Assembly: GCF_036321145.2 (NCBI RefSeq)
Contig: NC_086230.1
Span: 18,889,001 to 18,953,000 of the forward strand
Reading direction: 5' to 3'
Origin: Pelmatolapia mariae
Lineage: Eukaryota; Chordata; Actinopteri; Cichliformes; Cichlidae
Length of the DNA: 64,000 bases
In this document: positions 1 through 11,920 of the stretch, piece after piece
How positions within the stretch are numbered: position 1 is the stretch's first letter
How the letters are laid out: the number at the start of each line of letters is the position of its first letter
Position numbers and translations under genes: made by a program
Notes under the pieces: model-generated
Database searches by the model: none
Told to the model about the DNA's origin: nothing
Seen by the model: only the letters and a program-made list of their open reading frames with translations

Positions 1-439
1 CATATGATCTGTTGCTGATTTGTGTTTTTGAAAAACAGACATCAAGGGTTTAAAATCAGCCAAACAACTCACATAATATCTGCTTTTCTCTTGTTGAATT
101 CAGGTGGCTAAAACAGAGTTTAATTTTGTATTTTTCATTAGTTTACATTTTTAATTCAATTGTACTTTTTGTTTTTAGTTTGTTCTCACAAGTTCACAAA
201 ATAGTTTCAGTTAGTTTTAGTTTCATTTCAGTGTATTGTGTGTCGTGGTGGGCTATGTGGCAGGCTAGGTTAGGACCCAAACGTAGGACTCGGAGACAGA
301 ATACTTGCCTAAAGGTGGCAGTTTTATTGCTGGAAAAAACAAACTAAAAACAAAATACATGAATACTCTTTCGGCTCAGCTCACTAAAAAGAGCCCACTC
401 TTTTGGCTCCCAGCTGGCTCTTGAGGTTGTTTTGTTGCT

Positions 440-1130
440 TTAACCTCCTAAGACCCGAACTCTTCCACGGCATCCATTTTTAATTTCTCTTTGATATTTG
501 GGCATATTGGGGCCCGATGAATGTAAAAACATATATATATATGACATTATAGACAGGGTGATTAGTTTATGTAAAAATGTAGTTTGTTGTTGTTCTGGTT
601 TACGTGCTGAAAATGGTTCTTGTTTGTGTATGTTCAATGTGTTAGACTTGTACATAGTTAACCATATATGATCAAATAATGTTGAATCCTGGACATGGAT
701 TTGTAAGCAATGAAATTTGAAATAAGGGGGTAGGAACAAGAAAAGTGTAAACTTCATCCTACTCCTTTTCGAGCACACGCATTCTGTAGACAAAGATATA
801 TACATGAAAACTTGATGATTTTTAAGTTTTGTTTTTTGTTTTTTTTCTGTTGTTATTTCAATTATATTTGCATGTTCGAAATAAAAATTATATCTAAAAA
901 CAAAGAATTACCAGATTGTTTTTTTGTTTTGTTTTTTACCTTATTTTTGTTTTTAAGAAAAATAAGAGCCACATATGAGGATATTCGTTTTGAAATTTTG
1001 ATAGAACAGTAGCAGTATAATGTCCTCGTAAGTGGATATCAGGCCTTTGTAGAGCAAAATTGAGTATTTTGGTCTAAATAACCCAAAATGTGATGTCCAC
1101 ATATGTGGACGCCAGGTCCTAGGAGGTTAA
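440..1130. mobile_element. TTAA-flanked MITE, copy A
   Basis: A 691-bp non-coding element counted with its flanking TTAA at both ends (440-443 and 1127-1130). The termini are inverted: CCTCCTAAGACC on the left, and CCTCCTAGGACC as the complement of the right. A 16-bp perfect palindrome, gtccacatatgtggac, sits at 1095-1110 just inside the right end. TTAA target sites and C/G-rich ends suggest the piggyBac superfamily; this is inferred, as there is no transposase. The right end is shared in inverted orientation with the left end of the element at 46.8 kb. It sits inside the decayed hAT region, so it is the younger insertion. Confidence 0.7.
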
Positions 1131-1445
1131 GTAATTTATTATCAACAACAACAATATAAAATTATGCACAAAAGGAATTACTAATGTAAAAAAATATGTT
1201 TCACTTTAAATTTGTTTAAAAGGAAAAAGCTGAACATTTAAATAGTTAAAAGTTGAAATGTAAATAGTTGGTTTTTGTATTTTATAATTTATTTATTACA
1301 TTTTATGTGGAGTGAATAAATAAAAGTATATTTACGGTGGCCCCTAGAGACAAAGCACGTACAAATTCTGAAACAACACAAAACACTGCAAACCACAACA
1401 CAATAAAATATAAATTAAAATATGCAAACAAAATGAAGACATACA

Positions 1446-1575
1446 TTCTCTGTCATATAGGCCTGGGATGATTTTTTGGGAGAGTGTTTTCCTGCTTGGA
1501 ATTGCATACATAGGATTCACTGCATGAATAAACTTTCTGAATCCTTTATCATCTGCCACTGAAAATAATTGTGGA
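1446..1575 (-). pseudogene. hAT transposase fragment
   Basis: The minus strand encodes about 43 residues with the pattern GFRKFIHAVNPMYAIPSRK followed by LSQKIIPGLY. This pattern (GF..L/I...P.Y..PSR....K.IP.LY) is typical of the central region of hAT transposases of the ZBED/Ac type. The frame continues upstream with PQLFSV, as in the family, but stops soon after, and downstream it runs into low-complexity sequence. It is therefore a fragment without the catalytic core. The apparent start codon inside the frame is GTG and is not a real start. Neighbours are the MITE to the left and CG-richer terminal sequence to the right, where the element's promoter end would be expected. Confidence 0.55.
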
Positions 1576-1861
1576 TGATTACTATGTCTTTCTAATGTGA
1601 CAATGTTGTCTCTTGTTGTTGTCCCTGGCTCTCTTTCTCTCTCTTTCCCTCCCGCTCTGTTCCTGCGCTAATGTGGGTGTAACTACCGCCCCTCCCCCTT
1701 CTGCTCAGTGCAAGCACAAGGCTCGCGTGCGGAGTGAAGCGAAAAAAAAAACTGCGAGAGAGAGGGTGAGAGAAAGAAAAAAAAAAACACGGCTCCCAAT
1801 AAGGAGCCGGCTCGCATCGTTCACTTCAAAGATCCGGTTCTAAGAGCCTTTACTATGGAAA

Positions 1862-2530
1862 AGCAACAAGCAGAAGAGATTTTTTTGGGCCAAGAAACAC
1901 AAGAAATGGACATTAGACCAGTGGAAATTTGTGCTTTTGTCTGATGAGTCCAAATTTGAGATCTTTGTTTCCACCTACCATGTCTTTCTGCGTTGCACAA
2001 AGACACGGTACAATGACACAGCAGAAAGACACGGAATATCTCTACATGTATGGTTCTACCATGAAGCATGGAGAAGTAAGTGGGATGGTGTGGGTGGCCT
2101 TTGCTGGTGACACTGTCACACTGAATCAGCATGGCTACAACAGCATCCTGCAGTGACATGCCATCCCATCCGGTTTGCGTTTAGTTGGACCACCATTTAT
2201 TTTTCAACAGGACAATGACCCCCAAACACACCTCCAAACTGGGTAAGGGCTGTTTGACCAAGAAGGAAAGTGATGAAGTGCTGCTGTAGATGGCCTGGCC
2301 TCCACAGTCACCTGACCAAAACCCAATCAAGATTCTTTGGGATGAGATGCACCGCAGAGTGAAGGCAAACGAGCCAACAAGTGCTCAGCATCTATAGGAA
2401 CTCCTTCAAGACTGCTGGAAAACCATTTCCGGTGACTACCTCATGACATTCATTGAGAGAATGCCAAGAGTGTGCAAAGCAGTTATCAAAGCAAAGAGTG
2501 GCTATTTTGAGGAATCTAAAATATAAAACA
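1862..2530 (+). pseudogene. Tc1-like transposase remnant 1
   Basis: C-terminal half of a Tc1/mariner transposase, the DDE enzyme that cuts and pastes the element at TA sites. Recognisable blocks in order: LLSDESKFEIF around the second catalytic Asp (about 1934-1966), MKHGEVSGMVW (about 2060-2092), FQQDNDPQTH with the last-but-one catalytic region (about 2202-2232), WPPQSPDQNPI-like sequence (about 2290-2330), and a C-terminal tail like CWKTISGDYLMTFIERMPRV up to about 2520. Many stops and frame changes interrupt it, and the HTH DNA-binding half is missing. No terminal repeats were seen. It differs clearly in sequence from the other Tc1 pieces in this window, so it is a separate lineage. Confidence 0.85.
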
Positions 2531-4560
2531 TGTTTCAAGCTATTGTGTATAGGACTATGTATAGGACTTCCCTTCATTTGGCGGACAGCAGTTAAAAGAT
2601 GGACTGTAACCAATGAATTTACAATAACCAGAGTACCAGTTAAACAAAAAATTACCAAAGTCCTAAATCCTAAAATCAATATGAGTTTTACCAAATTAAA
2701 ACTCTAAAAATCTATCAAAACAATCTCAAGGCAGTAAAAACAATATCAAAAACAGAACTGCACAGAACACAGTTGGTAGTCAAACAATATATTGTGCCCA
2801 TGGCTGGCAGCCTTAACACAAATACTATAGAAACCATTCCAGGAATTTGCTAAAGATATATCTTCATTAGCTTCATTAGGGTCTTTTTTAAACTGTAAAT
2901 CAACTGTTACTGCTGGGTCTGGCTCCCCCTCCATGTCTAGCCCTGGTTCCAAAGAGCAACCCCACAGTTTCCCAGTCCCACATTTCCTTGATGTTCATTT
3001 AGCTCCTTCCCCTTTGCTCTGCTGTGCCTGTGACCCCCTGTGTTGGCCTCCTGTCTCCACTCTTTAAAGTGCCGCACAAGGGAGATGTAATTCATTGCAC
3101 TGATTAGAGGAGATGTAGGTTGGAAGTAAGTTACTACATTTCAAAATAAAAGCATGCAAGGTATAAAGCAACCAAAAATCCATACCAAACACATTACAGA
3201 ATTAGTATGAAGTACACATTTGAATGATAAAGGCCTGTACTAGGACACAGCTGTCATTTTCAGCTAAATGCTAACATCAGAATGCTAAATTGCTCACAAA
3301 GGCAATGGTCTTGAGCTAATGAACATGACTTAGTGCTGTTTTATTACAAAGAAGGGGGATGACTATAATCAACCACGATTGCCGCTCAGTCATTTTGCCC
3401 CATTATCTGTCTGTCCTTTGAATTTGAATTGAGATGACCAAAGGGAAGATTAGCTTTATTTCTTAAGAAAAACTACCTTATGGCACAGTAAAGTGGGTAG
3501 GAAACCACTAAATAGATCAGACTGACAGAACAGTATGATTTTTGACCGCCCTTTGCCCTTTTTTTAAATCGAATTTGACTCCACTAAACTTGCTGACAAA
3601 CACTTTAAAAATGGTTTAGTGGTTTCAGACAGCAAAGGCTCACATCTTTCGGTCACACATAGACTATTAAGATTTGAGTGCAGTGCAGGCATCGCAAATT
3701 ATAAACAACAGCAGATGCATCAGATCTGTTTAATTTTGAAACAATTTATCATTGTCCACAAAACACAGAGTAACTTACAGCAACATGAAGTCACGGGGAA
3801 AACAAAAATTATAGTTGAGGATCAACAAGGATGGGATGTATATGCCAAGATACTGTGTTGATGAAAAGAGGATGAAAATAGAAAAGTAGACAAACAAGCT
3901 GGATATGAGAGCCTAGTATTTCAAACACGCGGGGTTCCTGCCAGTTCTGGTGGAAATGCAGGTCTGGCCTCCCCCATCTTTTCTTTTGGTGTCTGATCCT
4001 GGCTCAGACACTCAGTCTGTGCTGCAATTTGTCTCCAGCAAGTAGAAAAATTTAACACATGCACTCACAAATCTCTGTACAAGCTTGAAATCTGGCTGTG
4101 TCTTTCATTCTGGTGGTTTGCTTGTTTGTTTTCTTATCATCTCTGTTTTTTTGTTTTATTTTTTTTTGCATGCAATTTTCTGTCTTTTTTGTCTCTGTTC
4201 ATTATCTCCACTTCCTTATTTCTTTTTCTCTTCAACTCTTTTCTCTCTTCAAGTCCTTGTGTGCCTCAGAGACTGTACTCCCTGCCTTGCTTCATTTCTG
4301 GCTTCAGGCTGTTTTAATGCACCAATTAGTCTGTTGTCTTGACTCATACAAAGTGAAAAGAGAAGAGGGGGTGAGGGAGCAGATTCTTCGGGACAAAAAT
4401 TCCTCACAAGGTTTTACTGAGAGACTTAATGGTAACAAGCAAATACAATGCAGCTAATGGGCTATTGGTGTGGGATTTATGAAGAATCAGTGCCCTTAAT
4501 TTGTGGGACTGAATACTGACATTGACCTATGCACACATACACAAACAGGACCTTTGACCT
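2531..4560. other. intergenic, no gene seen
   Basis: AT-rich unique-looking DNA. Short open frames here (for example 3619-3861 and the three overlapping frames at 4085-4457) lack recognisable domains; the last lie in a T/C-rich stretch at 4130-4260 that gives low-complexity Phe/Leu/Ser peptides. No repeat family was recognised. Confidence 0.5.
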
Positions 4561-4840
4561 CAGTCTTGGCTAGGTGGAATTGATTTGATTGGCCTTTGGC
4601 TCCCAGCAGCCTCCCACCTGCCGGGGTCAACGGATCATTGACTTCTGGCACAACATGGAGGCTCAGAGAATTTGGGCTCTTACAGAAATCTCTTGTGGGC
4701 TGCTATCTAAGAGAATCCTCGCTGAGTTAAGTGCGTTCAAAGCCGTGACCTGCCCCTCCGACATCCCAGCAGAAACCTTATGCTGTCATGAATATGGCCA
4801 TGAATATTCAATGGTTGCTTTCTTTTCTTCCTGATGGAGT
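4561..4840. other. possible conserved non-coding element
   Basis: A segment more GC-balanced than its surroundings, with dense transcription-factor-like words (tgacctgcccc, catgaatatggccatgaatatt, attcaatgg). An 81-codon open frame covers it but resembles no known protein. The duplicated word catgaatat at about 4787 and 4800 is notable. I raise it only as a candidate enhancer-like element, because composition and motif density are the only evidence. Confidence 0.15.
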
Positions 4841-5896
4841 CAAGAGGAAAGTGCTCAACCGGCTGTTCTTTACCGCAGACTTAAAGAGGTGCCATATGCT
4901 TTAAAATGTCAGTCCTTCGCGTAGGAAGCTTTTTACAAAGTGCACTGTTTAACTTCTGCTCTTTTTTTGTTTTTGTAAAATCAGTGGAGATCATGAAAGA
5001 TTTTATTGTTCATTACTGAGCTGGAAGACTTGTTCAGAAGTTCAGAAAGTTAGATTCATGAAGCCCAGAAACATTTTGATTGTTTTAATCATAAAAATAT
5101 CAGCGTTAAAACAAGCACACACAAAAAAAACCCAAAACAAAAAAACCCTTTTGCAATGTTGGAAATCACATCAAAATATACCTGTAATAACCCTGTGAGG
5201 TCTAAGCCACATCCATAATGAGAAGTAACTCTACTCAGAGCTCATATGATGGGAATATTATAAACCCCCTGAATAGCTGTTATCTGTTGTTTTCTGTCTC
5301 ATAAATATTTCCAGTAGGCAATTTCCTTCATTTACCAGAATAATAATTTTTACCTCACTTAAATGGTGATCATTCTGCCTTGCGTGACGAAAACAATGGG
5401 TGGAGTGTTTCCAGTTTCAAACACCAACATATGCCTGCAGAAGGATGTAGGATTTGTGTTGAAGGCACAATCATAAGACTTTCAAACGTAAGGTGGACTC
5501 AATGCTCATACTTTTTTCCTCCTTTTCTTTTGAAAAAATGGCAAAAATAATATTCATTAAGGTTAGGCTTAAGCACCAAACCCCCGAGTTAGGGTTAAGA
5601 AAAAGATCACAGTTTGTTATTAAAAGCAGTCACTAGGTTACCACAAAAGATAACACCAGATACTGTACATGGACTTCTTCACCTAACCTCTAGAGGTCCT
5701 ATATAATTTGGATTGCATTTTGTTTATTGCCAGTTATAATGGATTGTCACTGATAACAGCTGATAACAATTCACTGCCGACTGCATACTAACAGAGAAAT
5801 ATAGTGCTGTGAAGTTACATTTGGACTAAATGGTTTGAGTGGAAGTTGGTTAAATTTACATTAAGTTTGCTTCACTTGTGTGATTTTTTTCTTTCT

Positions 5897-5911
5897 GGGG
5901 GGGGGGGGGGG
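5897..5911 (+). repeat. poly-G tract (15 G)
   Basis: Fifteen consecutive G after a T/C-rich run. It is one of four long G runs on the plus strand of this window and is prone to sequencing error. Confidence 0.9.
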
Positions 5912-6108
5912 TATTTTAGTAACTAATTCTTTACTCAAATTGAATTTATCTTCAGGCATTTTGGTGATAATCTTAAGACTGCAGAGAAAGGCTGACTCTC
6001 TTCATGACTCATATGGCAAGACTCTATCTGGAGCACTCATGGATTTAATTTGTACCCATGAGAAAATTGTGAAATGTCACAAAATCTCATGTCAGCTAAT
6101 CAAAATTT

Positions 6109-6132
6109 TGTGTGTGTGTGTGTGTGTGCGTG
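6109..6132 (+). repeat. (TG)n microsatellite
   Basis: About 11-12 TG units with one tgcg interruption near the right end. Confidence 0.95.
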
Positions 6133-6862
6133 CCACACTCAGGCACAACTCTGCCCATGAGTGATTCTTGTGTAATTCTACCTTAAATGTTGGTTTGAAA
6201 TTTTCACTGAAATCATCTGTTGTATCATTAAAGTTTGCTTTTACGTTTTCTCTCATAGTCATCCAGTATTCTTTCATTACACGGTACAGTGCTTTGCGAG
6301 CTCTAACTTCATTAGCTTACCTTTCATTAATGAGATAAGCTACATGTTGAAGGAGGTCATTGCATTAAACTCACTTTTCTTTTCCAGATATCACCTATTG
6401 AACATAAAAGTGTATATAAACCATAGATTTATATAACTTCTCCAACTGCTTTACAACTCTAGCATGTTTCTGCCTAAAACTTCACCTTAACTGAAGCAAT
6501 TAGCATGAAACCGGCATCAGAAAAGAAAATATTGCTGATGCATTAGTCACATTTTCATTAAAATGTTGACATTGACATATCTAATTTATATAAAAATTAT
6601 TTTCAAATGATGTCCGGATGCTTTTCATGTTCCTTTTTCAGCATTAGATGTGTCACAGCCATTATGCAACCATTAAAATAACAGTTCCCAGTTTTTATGA
6701 GAGCAGTAATGATTTATATCTTGGTCAGTCACACCTTGGAATTCTATTTTTTATAATAGTGAAAAGAAAATGGTCATAAATCACGTTTCCTTTCTTATTC
6801 ATAGCATTTGAAAAACCATATTTGTGTCGAATGGTGAATTCATACCTGTTTCATAAGTTATA

Positions 6863-6900
6863 TTAGTCCTCTTCACCTTCATCTTCACACTGAGTTTCCT
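6863..6900 (-). other. possible 38-nt terminal coding exon
   Basis: On the minus strand a good splice acceptor (tgtatgttttcag, ending at 6901) is followed by an acidic reading frame, EETQCEDEGEED, and then a TAA stop at 6863-6865. The acidic C-terminus and clean acceptor resemble a last exon of a host gene whose upstream exons would lie at higher coordinates or outside the window. I do not recognise the protein, and a chance match is quite possible because 38 nt carries little information. Confidence 0.15.
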
Positions 6901-8004
6901 CTGAAAACATACAATTGTGCATTATAATTATAGTCTCAATTTGGGTGATAGTCTTCCATCTCTGAACCTCAATAACGACAGGTAAGTTCATAGTTTTAGG
7001 AAAATGTTGGTTCTGCACATGGATGACATTTATAAACCTGAACAGTAAACATATATGAGTAGATAAGGACAAAGAAAGAATTAAAAAAAACGGCAGCATC
7101 GATTGAATTTCTCACTGACAGAAATAAGATCTCATATGCATCCACTGTGTCCTATGAACTTTTTCTGAACTTCATAGATCAAACTGGTCAGTTTAGATTT
7201 TCTACCACTCTCCTGTACATTTAAAATTGCAAGTGAGATGAGACTATTTAATTTTAAAGAGAAATAAAATACAAGAAACCACCTGTTCAGAACGTGAGAA
7301 TGTGTGGTTTTCTCTATATTGCAATAATTTTCTCTTATCACAGAGAACTCTGACACCAGACAAGCTTGTAGTCTGTCAATCCCAAACTCCTGCAGGCCAG
7401 GTCAGACATTAGCCAACTGAGGTGCCAAAAAAATGTGATGAAAGGGGGAAAATAAACTCAACTAAAGTGCTCAGAGACCTGTCAGACTCCCAGTGTGTGT
7501 TGATATATTGGCCTAACCTTCACGGGCAGATTTCACACTCTCTGTCTCACTGCTGTTCCATAATTATGGTGCTTGGACCAGTCTTTGGACTGAATGTGTT
7601 CTGAGAAGTAATACAGTTAATCCCAGATTAATTTACATGCATCTGTTGTTTTCAGTTGCCAGCCTTGCCCTGATTAACAAATTCTCACATCCAATCAATG
7701 GGACCTTAAATCGCCTGGTAAGAACCAGAACTTCTCCAGTAGCCTCTAGTCTGGCTGCTTTTTGTTGCCTACCATCTGCCATTCCAAAAAAGGTAAAATT
7801 AAAAATCCATTGTGTGACACTGAATGGAATATGTAACCTATCAAAGAGTTTGTGTTTTTTACATTTTAGGCATGGCTTACATACATCAAGCACAAAAGTA
7901 TGCATATACTAAACACAGTGAAACAGCGGTACATTACATTTCATTGCCTAGCTGTAGGCTATTTGATGTGGCTATTTATACTAAGATCAGTGTAAGTATC
8001 AGTT
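6901..8004. other. intergenic, no gene seen
   Basis: At 7650-7790 there is an acceptor-like tttcag, an open frame and a donor-like ctg/gtaag on the plus strand, but the opposite strand is open too and neither product is recognisable. No repeat was identified. Confidence 0.4.
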
Positions 8005-9205
8005 TTAAATCTTCCTCTTCTGTCACACCACCCTCATGCATGTCTTCCTTCACTACCTCTGTGAATCTTCTCTGTGGTCTTTCTCTTTTCCTCCTTTGTC
8101 AATATATCCATTACTCCTCCTTTGCACATATCCAATCCACCTCAGCCTTGCCTGTCCAAATTTGTCTCCAAACCGCTCAATCTGAGCTGTCCCTCTATTA
8201 ATTACTAACATTGTCCATTCTGGTAACTCACAGTGAAAATGATAACATCTTCAGCTATCTCACCCCCAGCTCTTCCTCCAGTCTTTTTCTTAGTACCACT
8301 GTCTCCAAACCATAGTGTACATCAAAGCAGGCCATATTGTAAACGTTCCCTTTCACTCTTTCTGCTATCTTTCTGTCACAAATCACTCCTGACACTGGTC
8401 TCCAGCCATTGCACCCTGCCGGCACTCTCTTCTTCACCTCTCTTGTGCACTGTCCATTAGAGATGGGCATATTGATCCAAATATCGATAGTATTGATACC
8501 AACGCTGGTAATGGTATCGGATTGATACTAGCTTGATAGGATTGATACATTGTTTCTGTTCTCTAAGTATGTAGCCCACTGAATTGTGTTAAACAAATGT
8601 TCGTTTCTGGAAATGAAAAAATACATCAAACGTGCACCAGGAAAAATGTCAGTGTTGACTGTCACCTTTATTTCTAAAGTACATTAAGCCAAAAAGTTTC
8701 TTTTACTGTGTTAACTCATTATTGCGCAAAGTAAAAATCAGTTATTTTATAGTCATTAATGTGTTCAGAATATGCAAATTGATAATGATTCATAAATCAC
8801 GACACACTGATCTCCACTACATAAATTGGCTTTGTGAGTTCAAATTATCAGCATCAGTATTTGTATCAGCAGTACTGGCCCTTTATTTATTCAGTATTGG
8901 ATGGATTATAACATTTGCAGTATCACTCACCACTACTGTCCATTGCTTTGGATAGCTGATCCCAGATATTTAAACTTGTTCACCTTAACTGCCTCTACTT
9001 GTCTCCCTCTCATTTACACACATGTATTCTATCTTGTTTCTTCTGACTTTCATTCCTCTTCTCTCCAGAGCATACCTCCATATCTCCAGGCTCTCTTCTA
9101 CCTACTCCTTACTTTCACTACAGTTCACAGTGTTGTTAATTAACAATTAATGTCCCCAAAGACTCCTGCCTGACTTCATCTGTCAACCTGTCCATCACAA
9201 TTGCT
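8005..9205 (-). mobile_element. RTE-type LINE fragment, interrupted
   Basis: The minus strand carries the C-terminal part of a non-LTR reverse transcriptase of the RTE type common in fish. Reading from 9205 down: a LTDEVRQES block, then a stretch where the catalytic FADD region is replaced by unrelated AT sequence (about 9137-9152), then degraded blocks like RRNEMKVRRNKIEYMCVNE (about 9070-9010). After the hAT insertion comes a well-kept block, REVKKRVPAG, GVICDRKIAERVKG and YGLETVVLRKR (8255-8440). The 3' part down to about 8005 matches the family's C-terminal/3' region. It is truncated at the 5' end, carries stops, and is cut in two by the element at 8458-8935, so it is dead. Confidence 0.82.
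8458..8935. mobile_element. non-autonomous hAT element with 8-bp TSD
   Basis: A 478-bp insertion inside the RTE LINE. It is flanked by a perfect 8-bp direct repeat, ctgtccat, at 8450-8457 and 8936-8943, the target-duplication length of the hAT superfamily. The ends are imperfectly inverted: tagagatgggc on the left against tagtggtgagt for the complement of the right. The left 100 bp are full of gatac/gatcc words, as in fish repeats that start with this terminus. Removing the insert and one repeat restores the LINE's order. It has no coding capacity and would depend on a transposase supplied elsewhere. Confidence 0.75.
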
Positions 9206-10904
9206 AATAAATAAATAAATACTCTGACCCCCAAAACCATTTAATTTGGGATCATTTTCAGTCTCATTCATTCCTGTTAAACAAATACAGAATTATTTAA
9301 AATCGTCTGCTTTGGATCAGAAAAATAAATATTGAAATGCCGTAGGCCTTAAATTTCCTTACAATATTGCACTGAACTATATGTAATAACATTAGCAAAT
9401 ACCTCTGACTGTTATCTCAAAAGAGATAACAGAATAAATATGTGAATTTCTGCCTTTAATGATGAAAATGAAGTGGTCATGTTTCCCTCAGGTTTACACT
9501 GCAGTGCAGCTTTTAGAGAAACATAGAGATCTATAATCTCATTCATCTTGGCTAACAGCTATTTCTTTCATCTGCTTGAAAACAGGAAGCAGAAGTTCAA
9601 AAGACAGTGAATGTGAATCAATAACACATACATGATTTTTCACATTAACACATGCTAACAAACACACATATACACCAGCACCACTAAGTAGCATGTTAAG
9701 TGATTTGTACAAAGTCATTATTCCAGGAAGTATTTTACTCCTGGGGAGGACAAAGCGTGGAAAATTTATTGCTCTGCTTTTAATTAACAAAAAGCTGATA
9801 AGGTGTTCTAGGTTAGCTGATGGTGTGTTTGTTTTGTCTGTGTGTGTTCAGTGTTTCATGACACTGGTTTTTATGCGAGCTGTTCAATAAAAGGCTTGAT
9901 ATTCAGCTAGACACTGAAATGTCACCAAATAAACAACAGGCATTTATCCTGCAGAATCTAACCTCACATCTATTCCACTGAAAAGGTTTAAATACCAATA
10001 TTTTTCAATATATTTATACCCATCAGGGATGAATGCATCCGCATTTCTGACAGTTATTTTGAAGTTTAATTATTAAGATGATGCTGTGGATATACAGTCT
10101 GTGAGAAGCCGTGGCACTGATTTATCTGCATCATAAAAAAAGATGCTGCCATGACACAAGACCTCTTAAATGTAAATCTCTCCTACAAAAACACAGCTCA
10201 AAACCTTTAAATCCAGTGTGTCATGTGGTCATTGGTTTTTTAATTCCAACACATCTAGTTTCTGGTCCAGTATAAAAGCCCCAGCAGCTGTTATACTGAA
10301 TGTTTAGGCCAAGTTCTCTTTTTAATAGAGTGCAGGTCAACATTACCTATATTAACAAATTATATGTGGTCATATTTCATTGGCTTATTGACTTGTCTGA
10401 CTTGTAAGTTCTGTGCTGAGAATTTTGTTGAGAAATTGAGAAAACCTGCAAAACCATGTGCTCAAACCCCAGATGCCAGCAGTTCATTACAAGCTAAACC
10501 AGAGTAAATGTCTATATGAAACACTTAAAACACTAGTTGGTTGTTAACTGCTGAATTTATTAATGTAGTGATGATCGTTAAAACGCAAAGAAACCTCACT
10601 GTAATAATTTATTAAACAAAAATAATGCTAAAGTTTGTTGCAACCATTTTTTCAATCTTATCTTTATTTTAAGCAACACTTTTTAATCAGAGTATAGCGT
10701 CAAATCAGATGTCAAATTTCTGTGACATTGATCTGGTCAGTTAAGTAGCAGAGGAGGTTGTTAATCCTTTTCAACTCCTTTGTTGTTAATGAAATAAACA
10801 ATGAGAGGGGGTGACAATGAGAAAATCCCCAAAACAGGAATGGTTTCACAGTGGCATTTTCTTCCCTCATCTTTCTGACTGTCTTTTCACTTGTTTTGCA
10901 TTTG
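9206..10904. other. intergenic, no gene seen
   Basis: AT-rich DNA starting with a short aata-repeat at 9207-9222. No recognisable frame or repeat. A tataaaag word at about 10271 has no supporting gene downstream. Confidence 0.45.
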
Positions 10905-11228
10905 GCAAGGGTCACTATGTGGGGTGATACCTGGACCTACAGAGGTTGCACAGGTAGTCCAACTCCTCCAGGGTATCACATCATGCCTGAAAGACCCTGG
11001 AGTAGTGTGGGCCCTAGTGGGGCCTGTGCTCACTGACCAGCACCATGAAACCAGACTGGCTTTTGCTATGGAATACCAGAAATGGCAGGTCCACCACTGA
11101 TGCCCTGTACTTTTTACAGATGAGAGCAGTCTCATGCTGAGCAATGTGACAGATATTAAAACACCTGGAGAAGCTGTGGAGAATGTTATGCTGCCTGTAA
11201 CATTTTGTGTTGACGCATGCTCTATGAT
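10905..11228 (+). pseudogene. Tc1-like transposase remnant 2
   Basis: An internally deleted Tc1-like transposase. The first part (10905-10985) resembles the family's 5' region around the N-terminal cargtggttgcac words. It then jumps to the central catalytic region: GPVLTDQHHETRLAFAMEYQ and WQVHH (11016-11098), a stop, then CPVLFTDESSLMLS (11102-11143) containing the second catalytic Asp (TDES). It ends in a diverged VENVMLPVTFC block (about 11178-11210). The DDE core after this is absent. It is a lineage distinct from the other Tc1 pieces here. A Penelope-like fragment follows directly. Confidence 0.78.
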
Positions 11229-11234
11229 CATGGG

Positions 11235-11825
11235 TAAGGAAATCCCAGAAAGCTGGTTTTGTTCATCTGGACAAGGCCTCAAATCTCAGGAGGTACCACA
11301 ATTCACTGATCACATTAACCCTGGTTTACAAACACATCAAGTTCACCAGGGAGGATATGAAAAGTGACAAAAGTGACAGTGACATGAGGACATTTAAAAG
11401 ACGATGTGTACCATGAGCCAACGCATACGGATCAGTATTTAAGGTTTGACTCTCATCATCCACTAGAGCACAAACTGGGTGTCATCAGGATACTACAACA
11501 CAGAGCAAACACCATCCCCAGCGGCCAGGGAAGCAGAAGAACATATCAAGAAGGCCCTGAGTAAATGTGGTTATCCCACCTGGACATTTGTCAAAGCTGG
11601 GAAGGCACCTAAAGAAAGCTCCAGGCGATCCAGAAGAAAAGACTGCAGCCTTAGCAAAAAACCTTAGTGATCCCTTATGTGTCAGCTGACATTTTCTCTA
11701 AACACTGCGTCTCTGTGGCTTTCAAACCCCAAAACAAGCGGTGCTGAAAATTGATCTACCCCAAGGATCTGGTCCTCTGTTAAAAATCAAGTAATATAGT
11801 GTGCTGTTAAGTGCCAGAAGGATTG
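11235..11825 (+). pseudogene. Penelope-like retroelement fragment
   Basis: Plus-strand remnants resembling the C-terminal part of Penelope-like element reverse transcriptase and the linker before its GIY-YIG endonuclease. Blocks across frames: QFTDHINPGLQTHQVHQGGY (about 11300-11360), a degraded FDSHHPLEHKLGVIR-type block at 11445-11490, then ARQAEEHIKKAL-like, CGYPTWTFVKAGKAPKESSR (about 11562-11620), and FSKHCVSVAFKPQN and PKDLV (about 11690-11775) leading to SNIVCCVKCQ. Many stops and frame changes are present and the catalytic YxDD region is missing. Assignment rests on the HINP, HHPLEHKLGVIRT-like and CGYPxW motifs as I know them; a LINE with a similar tail is less likely. Confidence 0.62.
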
Positions 11826-11920
11826 TCATGATATATACATGTACTTATGGCCACTGATCAATGTTCATGACAATTTTCATATTAATGACCATGAAACTGA
11901 CCTCACGGCCCATTGTTAGT

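Larger units (their letters stand above)
250..1850 (-). mobile_element. decayed hAT-like element region
   Basis: A stretch bounded by related motifs: the left side (about 365-425) has repeated gagcc/ggctc words and the right side (about 1790-1850) has ggctcc and gagccggctc words. Between them lie a short hAT transposase fragment on the minus strand and a later TTAA-flanked MITE. The left margin (about 265-310) also has the word gacccaaacgtaggactc, which recurs in a dispersed repeat at 58.2 kb. I infer an old hAT-type element reading right to left. Exact termini and target duplication were not found, so the borders are approximate. Confidence 0.35.
4841..6862. other. intergenic, AT-rich, no gene seen
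   Basis: No domain-bearing frame. It holds a poly-G tract and a GT microsatellite (listed separately). The part at 6300-6780 is rich in ATTA/TAAT homeodomain-type words and could contain non-coding regulatory DNA, but nothing specific can be shown. Confidence 0.45.

Noticed and set aside
2746..2952. 68-codon minus-strand frame starting MEPGLDMEGEPDP
   Set aside because: Looks protein-like at the start but has no family match I know and no splice context.
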